Virus record (IMG/VR): IMGVR_UViG_3300031712_000018
Span: 1-20,338 of that record
Length of the DNA: 20,338 nt
Direction: 5' to 3' (one strand)
Source of the DNA: a virus
Below the pieces are notes generated by a model. It searched no databases, was not told where the DNA came from, and worked only from the letters and a program-made list of their open reading frames with translations. Positions within the stretch are counted from its first letter, which is position 1. Every line of letters begins with the position of its first letter. Shown in pieces: positions 1-5,262 of this stretch. A program made the translations under genes and the position numbers.

Positions 1-1
1 G

Positions 2-202
2 CAAAAGCCACAAGAATCAATATCAAGCGTTGAAAACCAATCAACCACGTTCAAAAAAAGTACTAAATCAGAAAAAAAATTCTCTACTGAAGAAAAAAAT
101 CATCATGAGAATTGCAGGCTGCAATCAATGAAAAAAGCAGGCGTAAAAAAATATTTAAATTTAGGAGATAAAAATGAGCAGAAAGATGAAACGATTATTT
201 GA
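2..202 (+). CDS. C-terminal end of an unidentified upstream gene (partial)
   Basis: An open frame enters from the left edge and stops at a TGA at 200-202, giving 66 residues. It is very rich in Lys, Glu, Ser and Gln, as in a disordered charged tail. It overlaps the next gene by 29 bases, which fits the overlap style of this gene block. No fold can be recognised. By position, upstream of a nuclease and the lysis genes, it could be the tail of a replication protein, but that is only inference. The A-rich composition makes chance openness possible, so confidence is modest. Confidence 0.4.
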   Translation, partial: QKPQESISSVENQSTTFKKSTKSEKKFSTEEKNHHENCRLQSMKKAGVKKYLNLGDKNEQKDETII

Positions 203-833
203 AATATTGAAAGACAAAGTCCCCGAAATGCACGAAATATATTGGAAAAAAATTTCCTATTGGGAACCGCGCGTGGTTAATGGCGAGTTAATTGAGAAAT
301 TTGAATTAAAATACAAATATGCTTTCCAAGTTAAAGAATTAGCGGAAAAATACAAACTCACCGAGCATGAGCTACGTTTTTTAATAAACTATCATCCAGA
401 TTATAAAAAACATTGCCAATTTTGTTCAGGGATTTTGATTGTTTCACGCAATGGCGAGCATTTCGATTGTGGGCATTCCAAAAAATGTGCTAAAGACGAT
501 TGCACGAATGGGGCTAAATATACTTACTGCTATAAACACGAACAGGAACGCAATCAGCTTTGGGAACAAAATCATGAGATAGAAATGCAAAATCGCCGAA
601 TAGCTGAATCGCAATTATTTTGCGAAGATTTATTGCCTGACATGAGTTATGTTTTATGTCATGAAGTAGTGGATGAAGTAATTTCTTGGAAAATGTCAAA
701 AATAAGACTTAGCGATATTGGTAGCATTAACGATGCCGATGCAGAGCATTGTTTTTTTAATGTAGAAGCTAAAATTTATTTTACATGGTTAACCAAAGCT
801 CAATTAACAAAATACATCGATCTTTACATTTAG
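174..833 (+). CDS. Hypothetical protein with a Cys/His-rich, possibly zinc-binding centre (219 aa)
   Basis: The start ATG has a strong AGGAGA six bases upstream, so the start is secure. Residues 1-75 are charged and helical. Residues 81-122 hold C81, C84, C99, H101, C105, C110, C119 and H122, spaced like one or two zinc-ribbon or treble-clef sites. Residues 123-145 are a polar, probably coiled helix, and the rest is mixed with aromatic residues near the C-terminus. I do not recognise the family. The gene heads a rightward run leading to a VRR-NUC nuclease and lysozyme, where lambdoid phages keep nin-type recombination genes, so a nucleic-acid role is plausible but unproven. Confidence 0.75.
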   Translation: MSRKMKRLFEILKDKVPEMHEIYWKKISYWEPRVVNGELIEKFELKYKYAFQVKELAEKYKLTEHELRFLINYHPDYKKHCQFCSGILIVSRNGEHFDCGHSKKCAKDDCTNGAKYTYCYKHEQERNQLWEQNHEIEMQNRRIAESQLFCEDLLPDMSYVLCHEVVDEVISWKMSKIRLSDIGSINDADAEHCFFNVEAKIYFTWLTKAQLTKYIDLYI

Positions 834-846
834 GAATAGAGCCAAT

Positions 847-1374
847 ATGCACAAATGGGTAAAATTAAACCAAAAAGACCTAGCCGAAAAATTTAAGGCT
901 AGCCACGCGAAGCAAGTTAAACAGGCTGAGCTAAGGGGTGAGCCATTAAAATCAAATGACGAGCCTCCAATTAATGAATTTGACCGTTCAAACTGCTTGG
1001 TTCAAACCGATAAACCAAACGAAATGATTGAACTCGATTCTGAGCTTGGGAAGTGGTTAGGGTTTACCAGTGATAAGTTCAGTGGTTACCTATGGAAAGT
1101 TGGTGACGAAATATACATTAGCTTCATTGTTTCAGAAAAACCAAACCAGGGTAATTTAAATAAACTGTTTGAATCGATCTGGTCTCATGGCTGGACAGTA
1201 AAAATACCAACGCCATTTTTACGCATGGAATCAATTTGCAGACGCAAAGGATTTGAGCATACCGTAGAGTTCGATCCACATTCCGGCGATTACATCAACG
1301 TTTGGGTGAAAAAACCTTATGACATGGAAGCGAACAGACAACAATCAGACGCAGATTGTGCAAACACTCCGTAA
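847..1374 (+). CDS. Hypothetical protein, possible GNAT-like C-terminal domain (175 aa)
   Basis: An AGGAA site lies upstream of the ATG, 13 bases after the previous stop. Residues 1-60 are charged and look like a flexible arm. Residues 60-160 look like a compact alpha/beta domain: a strand pair (GYLWKVGDEIYISFIV), a helix (NKLFESIWSHGW), a strand with a proline turn (VKIPTPFLRMESIC), and a final stretch ending in INVWVKK. The pattern of hydrophobic strands, a helix, then RMESICRRKGF recalls the second half of GNAT acyltransferase folds, but no acetyl-CoA pyrophosphate loop is evident. The function is unknown. The last 56 bases overlap the nuclease gene in another frame, suggesting co-expression. 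Confidence 0.65.
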   Translation: MHKWVKLNQKDLAEKFKASHAKQVKQAELRGEPLKSNDEPPINEFDRSNCLVQTDKPNEMIELDSELGKWLGFTSDKFSGYLWKVGDEIYISFIVSEKPNQGNLNKLFESIWSHGWTVKIPTPFLRMESICRRKGFEHTVEFDPHSGDYINVWVKKPYDMEANRQQSDADCANTP

Positions 1375-1627
1375 ATTGGGCGCCACAGTTTTTATCGCGA
1401 GTGGTGTAGGGCATGGATTTCCCGATTTAGTGGTGAAATTGCGTGATCGTGTTTATCTTGTCGAAGTCAAAGACGGCAATAGACCACCCAGCCAGCAAAA
1501 GTTAACAGCTTGCGAAGTTGAATTTCATAGGCAATGGGCGCCATGCGTAGTTATAATCAATTCCGTTGAATCGGCAATAGAATTTGTAAACAAGGAAGCA
1601 AATAATGCTCGTATCACAATGCCATAA
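1319..1627 (+). CDS. VRR-NUC domain endonuclease (102 aa)
   Basis: The protein is a stand-alone VRR-NUC nuclease, a PD-(D/E)XK-type fold common in phages. Visible motifs are an N-terminal RTDNNQTQIV helix, then GHGFPDL (D36), then the strand EVKDG (E49, K51), followed by a conserved-looking RPPSQQKLT turn and a C-terminal helix. D36, E49 and K51 are the expected metal-binding and catalytic residues. Related single-domain VRR-NUC enzymes cleave branched DNA such as Holliday junctions, so this protein probably resolves branches before packaging, in the place of RusA or NinG in lambdoid phages. The length is typical for the family. The start lies inside the previous gene (56-base overlap) with only a weak GGGTGA site, suggesting translational coupling. 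Confidence 0.88.
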   Translation: MTWKRTDNNQTQIVQTLRKLGATVFIASGVGHGFPDLVVKLRDRVYLVEVKDGNRPPSQQKLTACEVEFHRQWAPCVVIINSVESAIEFVNKEANNARITMP

Positions 1628-1775
1628 AGCCAGAGTTATCGTGCGCACTACCGAAAACGGTAGTTTTTACTCTTGCGCTGACTGTAACCGTGCCTGTGAT
1701 GCAAGATTTTCGTTAACGCTAGGAGAAGATGATCATGGAACAGAACATTGCGCAGAAACTGAGAAATCGGATTAA
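1605..1775 (+). CDS. Small zinc-finger-like protein (56 aa)
   Basis: This short gene overlaps the nuclease end by 23 bases and the lysozyme start by 41 bases. An AAGGA sits eight to nine bases before its ATG, which supports translation. The protein has C6, H7, C24, C27 and C31, with the central stretch FYSCADCNRAC, as in a mini zinc ribbon; paired cysteines near each end are a frequent design in phage proteins of this size. The tail is acidic. I cannot assign a function. It could bind nucleic acid or a host protein. The good ribosome site, Cys spacing and wedged position argue against a chance frame. Confidence 0.6.
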   Translation: MLVSQCHKARVIVRTTENGSFYSCADCNRACDARFSLTLGEDDHGTEHCAETEKSD

Positions 1776-2163
1776 AATCCATGAAGGATTGAGATTAACT
1801 CCTTATCAGGATACTAGAGGAAATTGGACAATCGGTTATGGTCGTAATCTGACTGCTAATCGTATAAGCGAAAGTGAAGCAGAAATTTTACTCGGTAATG
1901 ACATTATCAATGCGAGTGCTGAACTTTATAGATTCTTACCATGGATTCAACAGCTAGATGATCCACGCAAATGTGCGTTTATCGAACTTTCGTTCAATAT
2001 GGGCATAGAACATTTGCTCACATTCCGCAAAATGCTCGAAGCTGCCAAAGCGCATGACTGGAATGCTGCTGCGCATGAATTGTTAAGCTCAGAGTGGGCA
2101 AAGCAAGTCGGTAATAATCGTGCTCACGACATAGCATACACAATCGAATTAGGCGTGATATAA
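1735..2163 (+). CDS. T4-type lysozyme, endolysin (142 aa, GH24)
   Basis: This is a muramidase that cuts the beta-1,4 bond between N-acetylmuramic acid and N-acetylglucosamine in the cell wall. The catalytic triad is intact: E17 in the IHEG motif, D26 in YQDTRG, and T32 in WTIGYGRNL. The spacing of 9 and 6 residues equals that of E11, D20 and T26 of T4 lysozyme. The length suits a minimal globular GH24 enzyme. There is no signal peptide, so release needs a holin. I chose the ATG at 1735 rather than the in-frame ATG at 1729, because AGGAGA at 1721-1726 is eight bases from the former but only two from the latter. Confidence 0.95.
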   Translation: MEQNIAQKLRNRIKIHEGLRLTPYQDTRGNWTIGYGRNLTANRISESEAEILLGNDIINASAELYRFLPWIQQLDDPRKCAFIELSFNMGIEHLLTFRKMLEAAKAHDWNAAAHELLSSEWAKQVGNNRAHDIAYTIELGVI

Positions 2164-2169
2164 TAAATC

Positions 2170-2427
2170 ATGGTAGATAAAATCAAAAAAGTAGGCGCAT
2201 TTTTTACAATGCTAACAAGCGTACTTTCATTGCTTGCCACAATTGTTTACATTACTTGGTTCCAGGCTTCACTCGACAAGCGTGTGTCTTTACTCGAACA
2301 AGCTCAAGGCGAAATAATTTATCGACTTTCAGACATGAAAACGAACCAAGAACAAAACATGACGCGGAATGAAACAGAAATTGATTTGATCTATCAAATT
2401 TTACTAAACCATAAAAAAGGAAATTAA
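2170..2427 (+). CDS. Single-span membrane protein with coiled coil, putative lysis protein (85 aa)
   Basis: The gene follows lysozyme by six bases. Residues 8-31 are a clear membrane segment after a short Lys-rich N-terminus, which predicts the N-terminus inside the cell. Residues 33-85 are a polar helix with heptad-like hydrophobics (L35, V39, L42, I50, L53), probably a periplasmic coiled coil. Next to a signal-less endolysin the natural roles are holin, or a protein of the inner-membrane spanin kind. It is shorter than Rz, and I see no embedded Rz1-like lipoprotein gene. The exact function is inferred from position and topology only. Confidence 0.7.
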   Translation: MVDKIKKVGAFFTMLTSVLSLLATIVYITWFQASLDKRVSLLEQAQGEIIYRLSDMKTNQEQNMTRNETEIDLIYQILLNHKKGN

Positions 2428-2428
2428 C

Positions 2429-2578
2429 ATGGGCGTTATTTTACAGTTAGAAGCGTTATTCAAAGAACTTGAGGCATTAATGCCAATCATCGATGCGTTA
2501 CCGCTTTCACCAGAGTTAGCGTCATTACGCGCAAAAATTGATTCTGTGATGAATGTTTTGAAAGTCGCTGGATTGTAA
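2429..2578 (+). CDS. Small hypothetical protein (49 aa)
   Basis: The ATG is eight bases after an AAGGAAA site and one base after the preceding stop, as in a coupled operon. The 49 residues are two amphipathic helices (about 3-22 and 29-47) separated by the loop LPLSPEL. Leu, Ala and Val dominate, and there is no real membrane span. I do not recognise it. Its place at the end of the lysis block makes a lysis accessory or a small regulator possible. A hairpin follows six bases after its stop. Confidence 0.65.
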   Translation: MGVILQLEALFKELEALMPIIDALPLSPELASLRAKIDSVMNVLKVAGL

Positions 2579-2584
2579 TTTATG

Positions 2585-2607
2585 AACGGTTACGTTTTGT
2601 AACCGTT
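2585..2607. terminator. Hairpin between convergent operons, possible bidirectional terminator
   Basis: A perfect nine-base stem (AACGGTTAC / GTAACCGTT) closes a five-base loop, GTTTT on the top strand. It sits exactly between the end of the rightward lysis genes and the end of the leftward operon, touching the latter's stop codon. Neither side has a good T-run, so it is a weak intrinsic terminator at best, or a 3'-end stabiliser. Confidence 0.5.
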
Positions 2608-2756
2608 TAACACCTGCAAGCGCAAGAACATCGGCATGTTAGAAGTTCTCTATCCGCACTTTCAACTAGCCATAACATCCATAATTCAAATAATCCCCAT
2701 CCCCATTGACCTGTGGCAAAAAATACAATAACCATTAATACAATTAAAAATTTCAT
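2607..2756 (-). CDS. Micro-membrane protein with Cys-rich tail (49 aa)
   Basis: This is the last gene of the leftward operon. An excellent GAGG lies eight bases before the ATG, and the ATGA overlap with the previous gene indicates coupled translation. Residues 2-15 are a strongly hydrophobic helix, residues 17-31 are Trp- and Leu-rich (GQWGWGLFELWMLWL) and could be a second, shallow membrane helix, and the tail ends in CRCSCACRC. The alternating cysteines might bind metal, carry lipid or form disulphides. I do not know any relative. The stop codon overlaps the terminal hairpin by one base. Confidence 0.6.
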   Translation of the reverse strand: MKFLIVLMVIVFFATGQWGWGLFELWMLWLVESADRELLTCRCSCACRC

Positions 2757-2911
2757 GATTTACGCCTCAACATTTTTTTCTTGTACGCCCACGCTTCCTG
2801 AAAAGTTTTGAATTCTGCTATCGGTTCAAAACTTGGTTCTCGGTTTGAACCTTGAATTACTTCGTAACCTACTTTCCAGATTTTTTCGTTTGGGCACCAT
2901 TTAATTTTCAT
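2753..2911 (-). CDS. Small soluble hypothetical protein (52 aa)
   Basis: The protein begins MKIKWCPNEKIWKVGYEVI and carries a strand-turn-strand start followed by a helix (FKTFQEAWAYKKKMLRRK), the look of a small alpha/beta domain with a basic tail. An AGGTG is placed five bases before the ATG. It overlaps both neighbours by four bases (ATGA), so it is the third member of a four-gene coupled chain. The pattern TFQEAWAYKKKM resembles the helix of small phage proteins that read a residue pair with a beta-hairpin, but I cannot name a family. Confidence 0.6.
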   Translation of the reverse strand: MKIKWCPNEKIWKVGYEVIQGSNREPSFEPIAEFKTFQEAWAYKKKMLRRKS

Positions 2912-3057
2912 TTCGCACCTATTGAATGTAAAAAAACCTGAATACCAATCAATCCAAAAAGTATTAAACCAATTATTCCGAAACCTATTCGACCAAAACC
3001 GAAAACTAGGAAAAAAGTTGATAGGAAAATTTCTATAAATATTTTTAATTCGTTCAT
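2908..3057 (-). CDS. Two-span micro-membrane protein (49 aa)
   Basis: Nearly the whole protein is hydrophobic: residues 5-21 and 24-43 form two likely membrane helices joined at R23, with regularly placed glycines (GFGRIGFGIIG) that would allow tight helix packing. GAGGTG lies five bases before the ATG. Four-base ATGA overlaps on both sides place it in the coupled chain. Candidates are a small membrane effector such as a superinfection-exclusion or holin-like protein, but this is inference; the sequence shows only topology. Confidence 0.6.
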   Translation of the reverse strand: MNELKIFIEIFLSTFFLVFGFGRIGFGIIGLILFGLIGIQVFLHSIGAK

Positions 3058-3200
3058 TCTGTCACCTCTTTTTGCTCAATGTAATAATAATTCTTAAATG
3101 CTAAAAACGATTCCCGCATTTGCGATAAGCGCGCAAACGATTTGCTAATTTCGATTAGCTCGAAACTGGGAAACCATTTTATAAGCACGTAGACTGTCAT
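3054..3200 (-). CDS. Small hypothetical protein (48 aa)
   Basis: The frame starts five bases after the stop of the upstream 104-residue gene and ends with an ATGA overlap to the next. It starts with a strand (MTVYVLIKWFP), then a helix with Ser, Phe and Arg, and a Tyr-rich end (NYYYIEQKEVTE). Its own ribosome site is poor (GAGAG about 14 bases away), so it may depend on re-initiation after the gene before it. The function is unknown. Confidence 0.5.
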   Translation of the reverse strand: MTVYVLIKWFPSFELIEISKSFARLSQMRESFLAFKNYYYIEQKEVTE

Positions 3201-3205
3201 TCGTT

Positions 3206-3520
3206 TTAATTTGCTCTCTCATTAATGCCTTTGTTGATACTTTCCGCGATTTCCTGATGTTGCTTAATAAAAACATTTATCTTTTTAAAAAATTCGTCTC
3301 TAATTTTATTAAAATTTTCTAGGTCGCCAGAAAATGCCATGATCCCCAAGCCATTCAAAGAATCGACCAAATTTAAAATATGCAGTAAGAAACATTGATA
3401 ATGCTCTAACTCCAACATATTGCATAAGGAATAATTTGCCAGAACTGATGCACGTTTGAATTGATCCATTTTTTCTTCGTCGCTTAAGTCTGATATGTCC
3501 ATGTATCTGGTTTGTATCAT
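3206..3520 (-). CDS. Hypothetical helical protein (104 aa)
   Basis: A TAGGAAA site lies six to seven bases before the ATG. The protein is almost all helical: an acidic start (DISDLSDEEKM), a central stretch rich in Leu and Cys (ANYSLCNMLELEHYQCFLLHILNLVDSL), and a polar, charged C-terminal helix. It could form a helical bundle or dimer. I do not recognise it. It lies downstream of a GNRA hairpin and leads the chain of overlapping micro-genes. Confidence 0.65.
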   Translation of the reverse strand: MIQTRYMDISDLSDEEKMDQFKRASVLANYSLCNMLELEHYQCFLLHILNLVDSLNGLGIMAFSGDLENFNKIRDEFFKKINVFIKQHQEIAESINKGINERAN

Positions 3521-3532
3521 TTATATTTCCTA

Positions 3533-3554
3533 GTTAAGCCCCTTGCGGGGCGTT
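3533..3554 (-). repeat. Intercistronic GNRA-loop hairpin, copy 1
   Basis: In the leftward transcript this reads as GCCCC-GCAA-GGGGC: a five-GC-pair stem with a GNRA tetraloop. It lies between the stop of the 82-residue gene (5 bases away) and the start of the 104-residue gene (about 17 bases from the stem). Over 22 bases it matches copy 2 at 3819-3840 at all but one position. No T-run follows, so it is not an ordinary terminator. It may set mRNA stability or processing. Confidence 0.7.
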
Positions 3555-3556
3555 AT

Positions 3557-3805
3557 TTATAATTCTCGTACTGTAAAATTATCCCAATTACACATCTCGC
3601 ATTCTTCTACAATATTTTCTGGGTTTAGATAATCAGTATTTGTTATTTCCCATCTTACCTCATACTTATTATCGTCATTATCTACTGCTGTTGCATAATA
3701 AGCGGATTCTTCATTATTTTTTTTATCTATATAGGGATTTTGTGTCATCATTATCATAATGCCTTCATGTTCCAACATTCCAAAATCATCTGCATTTTGT
3801 GTCAT
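3557..3805 (-). CDS. Hypothetical acidic protein (82 aa)
   Basis: The protein is acidic, rich in Asn, Asp, Glu and Tyr. It starts with a Met-rich stretch (EHEGIMIMMTQNP), then has alternating hydrophobic residues suggesting beta strands (SAYYATAV, KYEVRWEIT), and ends with CEMCNWDNFTVREL. The first ATG has an AAGG site 8-10 bases upstream; an internal ATG is possible but has no better site. It follows DUF932 in the operon behind hairpin copy 2. Small acidic proteins are often DNA mimics or inhibitors in phages, but nothing here proves that. Confidence 0.6.
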   Translation of the reverse strand: MTQNADDFGMLEHEGIMIMMTQNPYIDKKNNEESAYYATAVDNDDNKYEVRWEITNTDYLNPENIVEECEMCNWDNFTVREL

Positions 3806-3818
3806 GTTCTTGCCTTTC

Positions 3819-3840
3819 GTTATGCCCCTTGCGGGGCGTT
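3819..3840 (-). repeat. Intercistronic GNRA-loop hairpin, copy 2
   Basis: This is the same GC-rich hairpin as copy 1, seven bases after the DUF932 stop and about 18 bases before the next start. Both copies have the same order (stop, hairpin, ribosome site, start), which suggests a functional unit or a duplicated spacer rather than chance. Confidence 0.7.
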
Positions 3841-3844
3841 TATA

Positions 3845-4669
3845 TTATCGTTTCAATTCAGCCATTTTTTCAGCTAACGTCCAGAGTGCGCGATTCAATG
3901 CTGTACTTTGGTCAATGCTCTTTACTTCGCGGGTAGTTACTCTGCGCACTCGGTTGTTTGCGTCTCTGCCCCAACCCGACAAACCACCCTTAATCAAATT
4001 CTCTTGCGCAATGTTAAACGTAGTAAACAAATCGTGTTTATCGTTTTCTTGATAACGGCGCGGACGCAGAATTTTTAAGGGTTCAATCGCTTGAGATTGG
4101 TTATTTTCTCCACCGTCAAATTTCAATTGATGCGCTGCTTCTGCAAATATGCGTTTTTCATCTGAATTTAAAACTATATCCGTCATGGTTTGTGCTGAAT
4201 CAATCAATAAAGCGGATTCTTTCATGACCTCATAGGTTCCCTCAATCACTTTGCCAACAATGTCGCCTTGGTGACGGACGCGTGTTTCGTTGTAAGTATT
4301 ACCAGCAATCAATCCATTACTGCAAACCATGCGATACACGCCCGCCATTAAACGATAAGAACTAAGGCCATCATGGGAGTTAATCAAAACTAATTCGGGG
4401 TACAGGCCGTTATGGTTAGCTTGTGCGTCAACGTGACGAAAACGCATCATGTGTTTTGTATATGCTCTTTTTGCCTGAATTCTTGTACGACATTGTGTCG
4501 CCCAAACTGGCATAAATCCTTCACCCATTAAGCCTTCCACAACCTTTAATGTCGAAATATGCTGGTACTTATGGCTAGTGCGTTCCGAGCTATCAGCAGT
4601 GAAAATGCTTGGCGCTTTAACTCTTAATTGGTCGATTGATAATGTTTGATGTTGTGTTAATGATTGCAT
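3845..4669 (-). CDS. DUF932 (phage/plasmid-like) protein (274 aa)
   Basis: The protein fits the DUF932 family (the phage/plasmid-like protein family), found in many phages and plasmids and of unknown biochemical role. Recognisable parts are the N-terminal segment around SSERTSHKYQHISTLKVVEGL, the stretch with PVWATQCRTR and AKRAYTKHMMRFRH, the core ELVLINSHDGLSSYRLMAGVYR with MVCSNGLIAG, and a C-terminal region with NLIKGGLSGWGRDANNR and RALWTLAEKMAEL. The length suits family members. A clear AGGAG stands nine bases before the ATG. It is the largest gene of the leftward operon. Family members are usually carried as accessory genes, which agrees with its position between lysis and packaging modules. 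Confidence 0.9.
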   Translation of the reverse strand: MQSLTQHQTLSIDQLRVKAPSIFTADSSERTSHKYQHISTLKVVEGLMGEGFMPVWATQCRTRIQAKRAYTKHMMRFRHVDAQANHNGLYPELVLINSHDGLSSYRLMAGVYRMVCSNGLIAGNTYNETRVRHQGDIVGKVIEGTYEVMKESALLIDSAQTMTDIVLNSDEKRIFAEAAHQLKFDGGENNQSQAIEPLKILRPRRYQENDKHDLFTTFNIAQENLIKGGLSGWGRDANNRVRRVTTREVKSIDQSTALNRALWTLAEKMAELKR

Positions 4670-4695
4670 GGGGGACAGCTCCTAGTTAATGATTA

Positions 4696-4875
4696 CTATT
4701 TGTTTGTATCGTATAAATCTTTGAGTTTGTTTAACGCTAAAAATATTTCATGGTGAACTTCAAGTACTGCTTTCCAGTATTTTTCGTCTGCTGGCTTGCA
4801 ATCATATAAACAATGTTGGGCATGTTCTTTTAATGATGTGTAAAACTCTAAATCTTGATCAATAATGCGGGACAT
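4696..4875 (-). CDS. Small helical protein, first gene of the leftward operon (59 aa)
   Basis: The ATG follows an AGGAAA site by six bases and lies about 28 bases after the predicted transcription start. The protein is entirely helical: ELEFYTSLKEHAQHCLYDC-like N-terminal helix, a KPADEKYWKAV link, then a long helix (LEVHHEIFLALNKLKDLY). Two cysteines (C22, C26) are four residues apart on one helix face. First position in an operon is often where a small regulator sits, but no DNA-binding motif is visible. The family is unknown. Confidence 0.65.
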   Translation of the reverse strand: MSRIIDQDLEFYTSLKEHAQHCLYDCKPADEKYWKAVLEVHHEIFLALNKLKDLYDTNK

Positions 4876-4909
4876 GATTTATTTCCTGTTTGTTTAAGTA
4901 AGCAATGGA

Positions 4910-4939
4910 ATACTACAGTAAGTACTATATCAACGTCAA
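4910..4939 (-). promoter_or_regulatory. Sigma-70 promoter of the leftward operon
   Basis: On the bottom strand TTGACG (4934-4939, five of six matches) is followed after 18 bases by TAGTAT (4910-4915, four of six). Transcription would start near 4903 and lead into the 59-residue gene. Two direct TAGTA pentamers twelve bases apart, the second within the -10 box, might form an operator. Confidence 0.5.
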
Positions 4940-4956
4940 CAGATACCACAAACAAA

Positions 4957-4985
4957 TTGACTTATTTTCGATTTAATTTTATTCT
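4957..4985 (+). promoter_or_regulatory. Sigma-70 promoter of the packaging operon
   Basis: TTGACT (4957-4962, five of six) and TATTCT (4980-4985, four of six) are separated by exactly 17 bases. Transcription would start near 4991, about 37 bases before the first gene. Its -35 box lies only 17 bases from the -35 box of the leftward promoter, so the two could compete or share control. Confidence 0.55.
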
Positions 4986-5027
4986 GTTCTTAATTCATGA
5001 ACTTAAACTCTTTTTGGAGTTAATCTA

Positions 5028-5234
5028 ATGGCAGAAAACGCAAAATCTAATTATCAAATGCCTTCGATGCAGAAGGAAAACGTAGACGCAACCAATGCTG
5101 CTATGGGCTATCACAACATGGCTGATCGCGCGAATATCAGCAAAGCAGTACAGCCGATGGAAGGCGAAAAGATGCGTAAACAGATCATGGGACAGCCCCG
5201 TGATGGCAGCGAATCTGAAGGCAGAGATTTCTAA
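5028..5234 (+). CDS. Small hydrophilic protein upstream of the terminase (68 aa)
   Basis: A TGGAG site precedes the ATG by eight bases. The protein is polar and rich in Met, Asn, Lys and Glu (seven methionines after the start), with no hydrophobic core, so it is probably disordered or folds only with a partner. It is the first gene after the packaging promoter and its stop codon borders a hairpin that covers the terS ribosome site. That could make its translation a switch for terS. I do not recognise a family. Its position beside terS suggests a packaging or head-assembly accessory. Confidence 0.65.
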   Translation: MAENAKSNYQMPSMQKENVDATNAAMGYHNMADRANISKAVQPMEGEKMRKQIMGQPRDGSESEGRDF

Positions 5235-5261
5235 TTGCTTTCGACACTTTTGAGAGCAATT
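5233..5261 (+). promoter_or_regulatory. Hairpin covering the terS ribosome-binding site
   Basis: A ten-pair stem with one G-U pair (5233-5242 with 5252-5261) closes a nine-base loop. The 3' arm contains GAGAG, the likely Shine-Dalgarno of terS, and ends one base before its ATG. The 5' arm includes the last two bases of the upstream stop codon. A ribosome ending the 68-residue protein would open the stem, which predicts translational coupling. Confidence 0.5.
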
Positions 5262-5262
5262 C

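Noticed and set aside
3759-4052. Rightward open frame of 97 codons opposite the DUF932 gene
   Set aside because: It lies wholly across the DUF932 and 82-residue genes on the other strand, has no ribosome site and shows no protein-like pattern.
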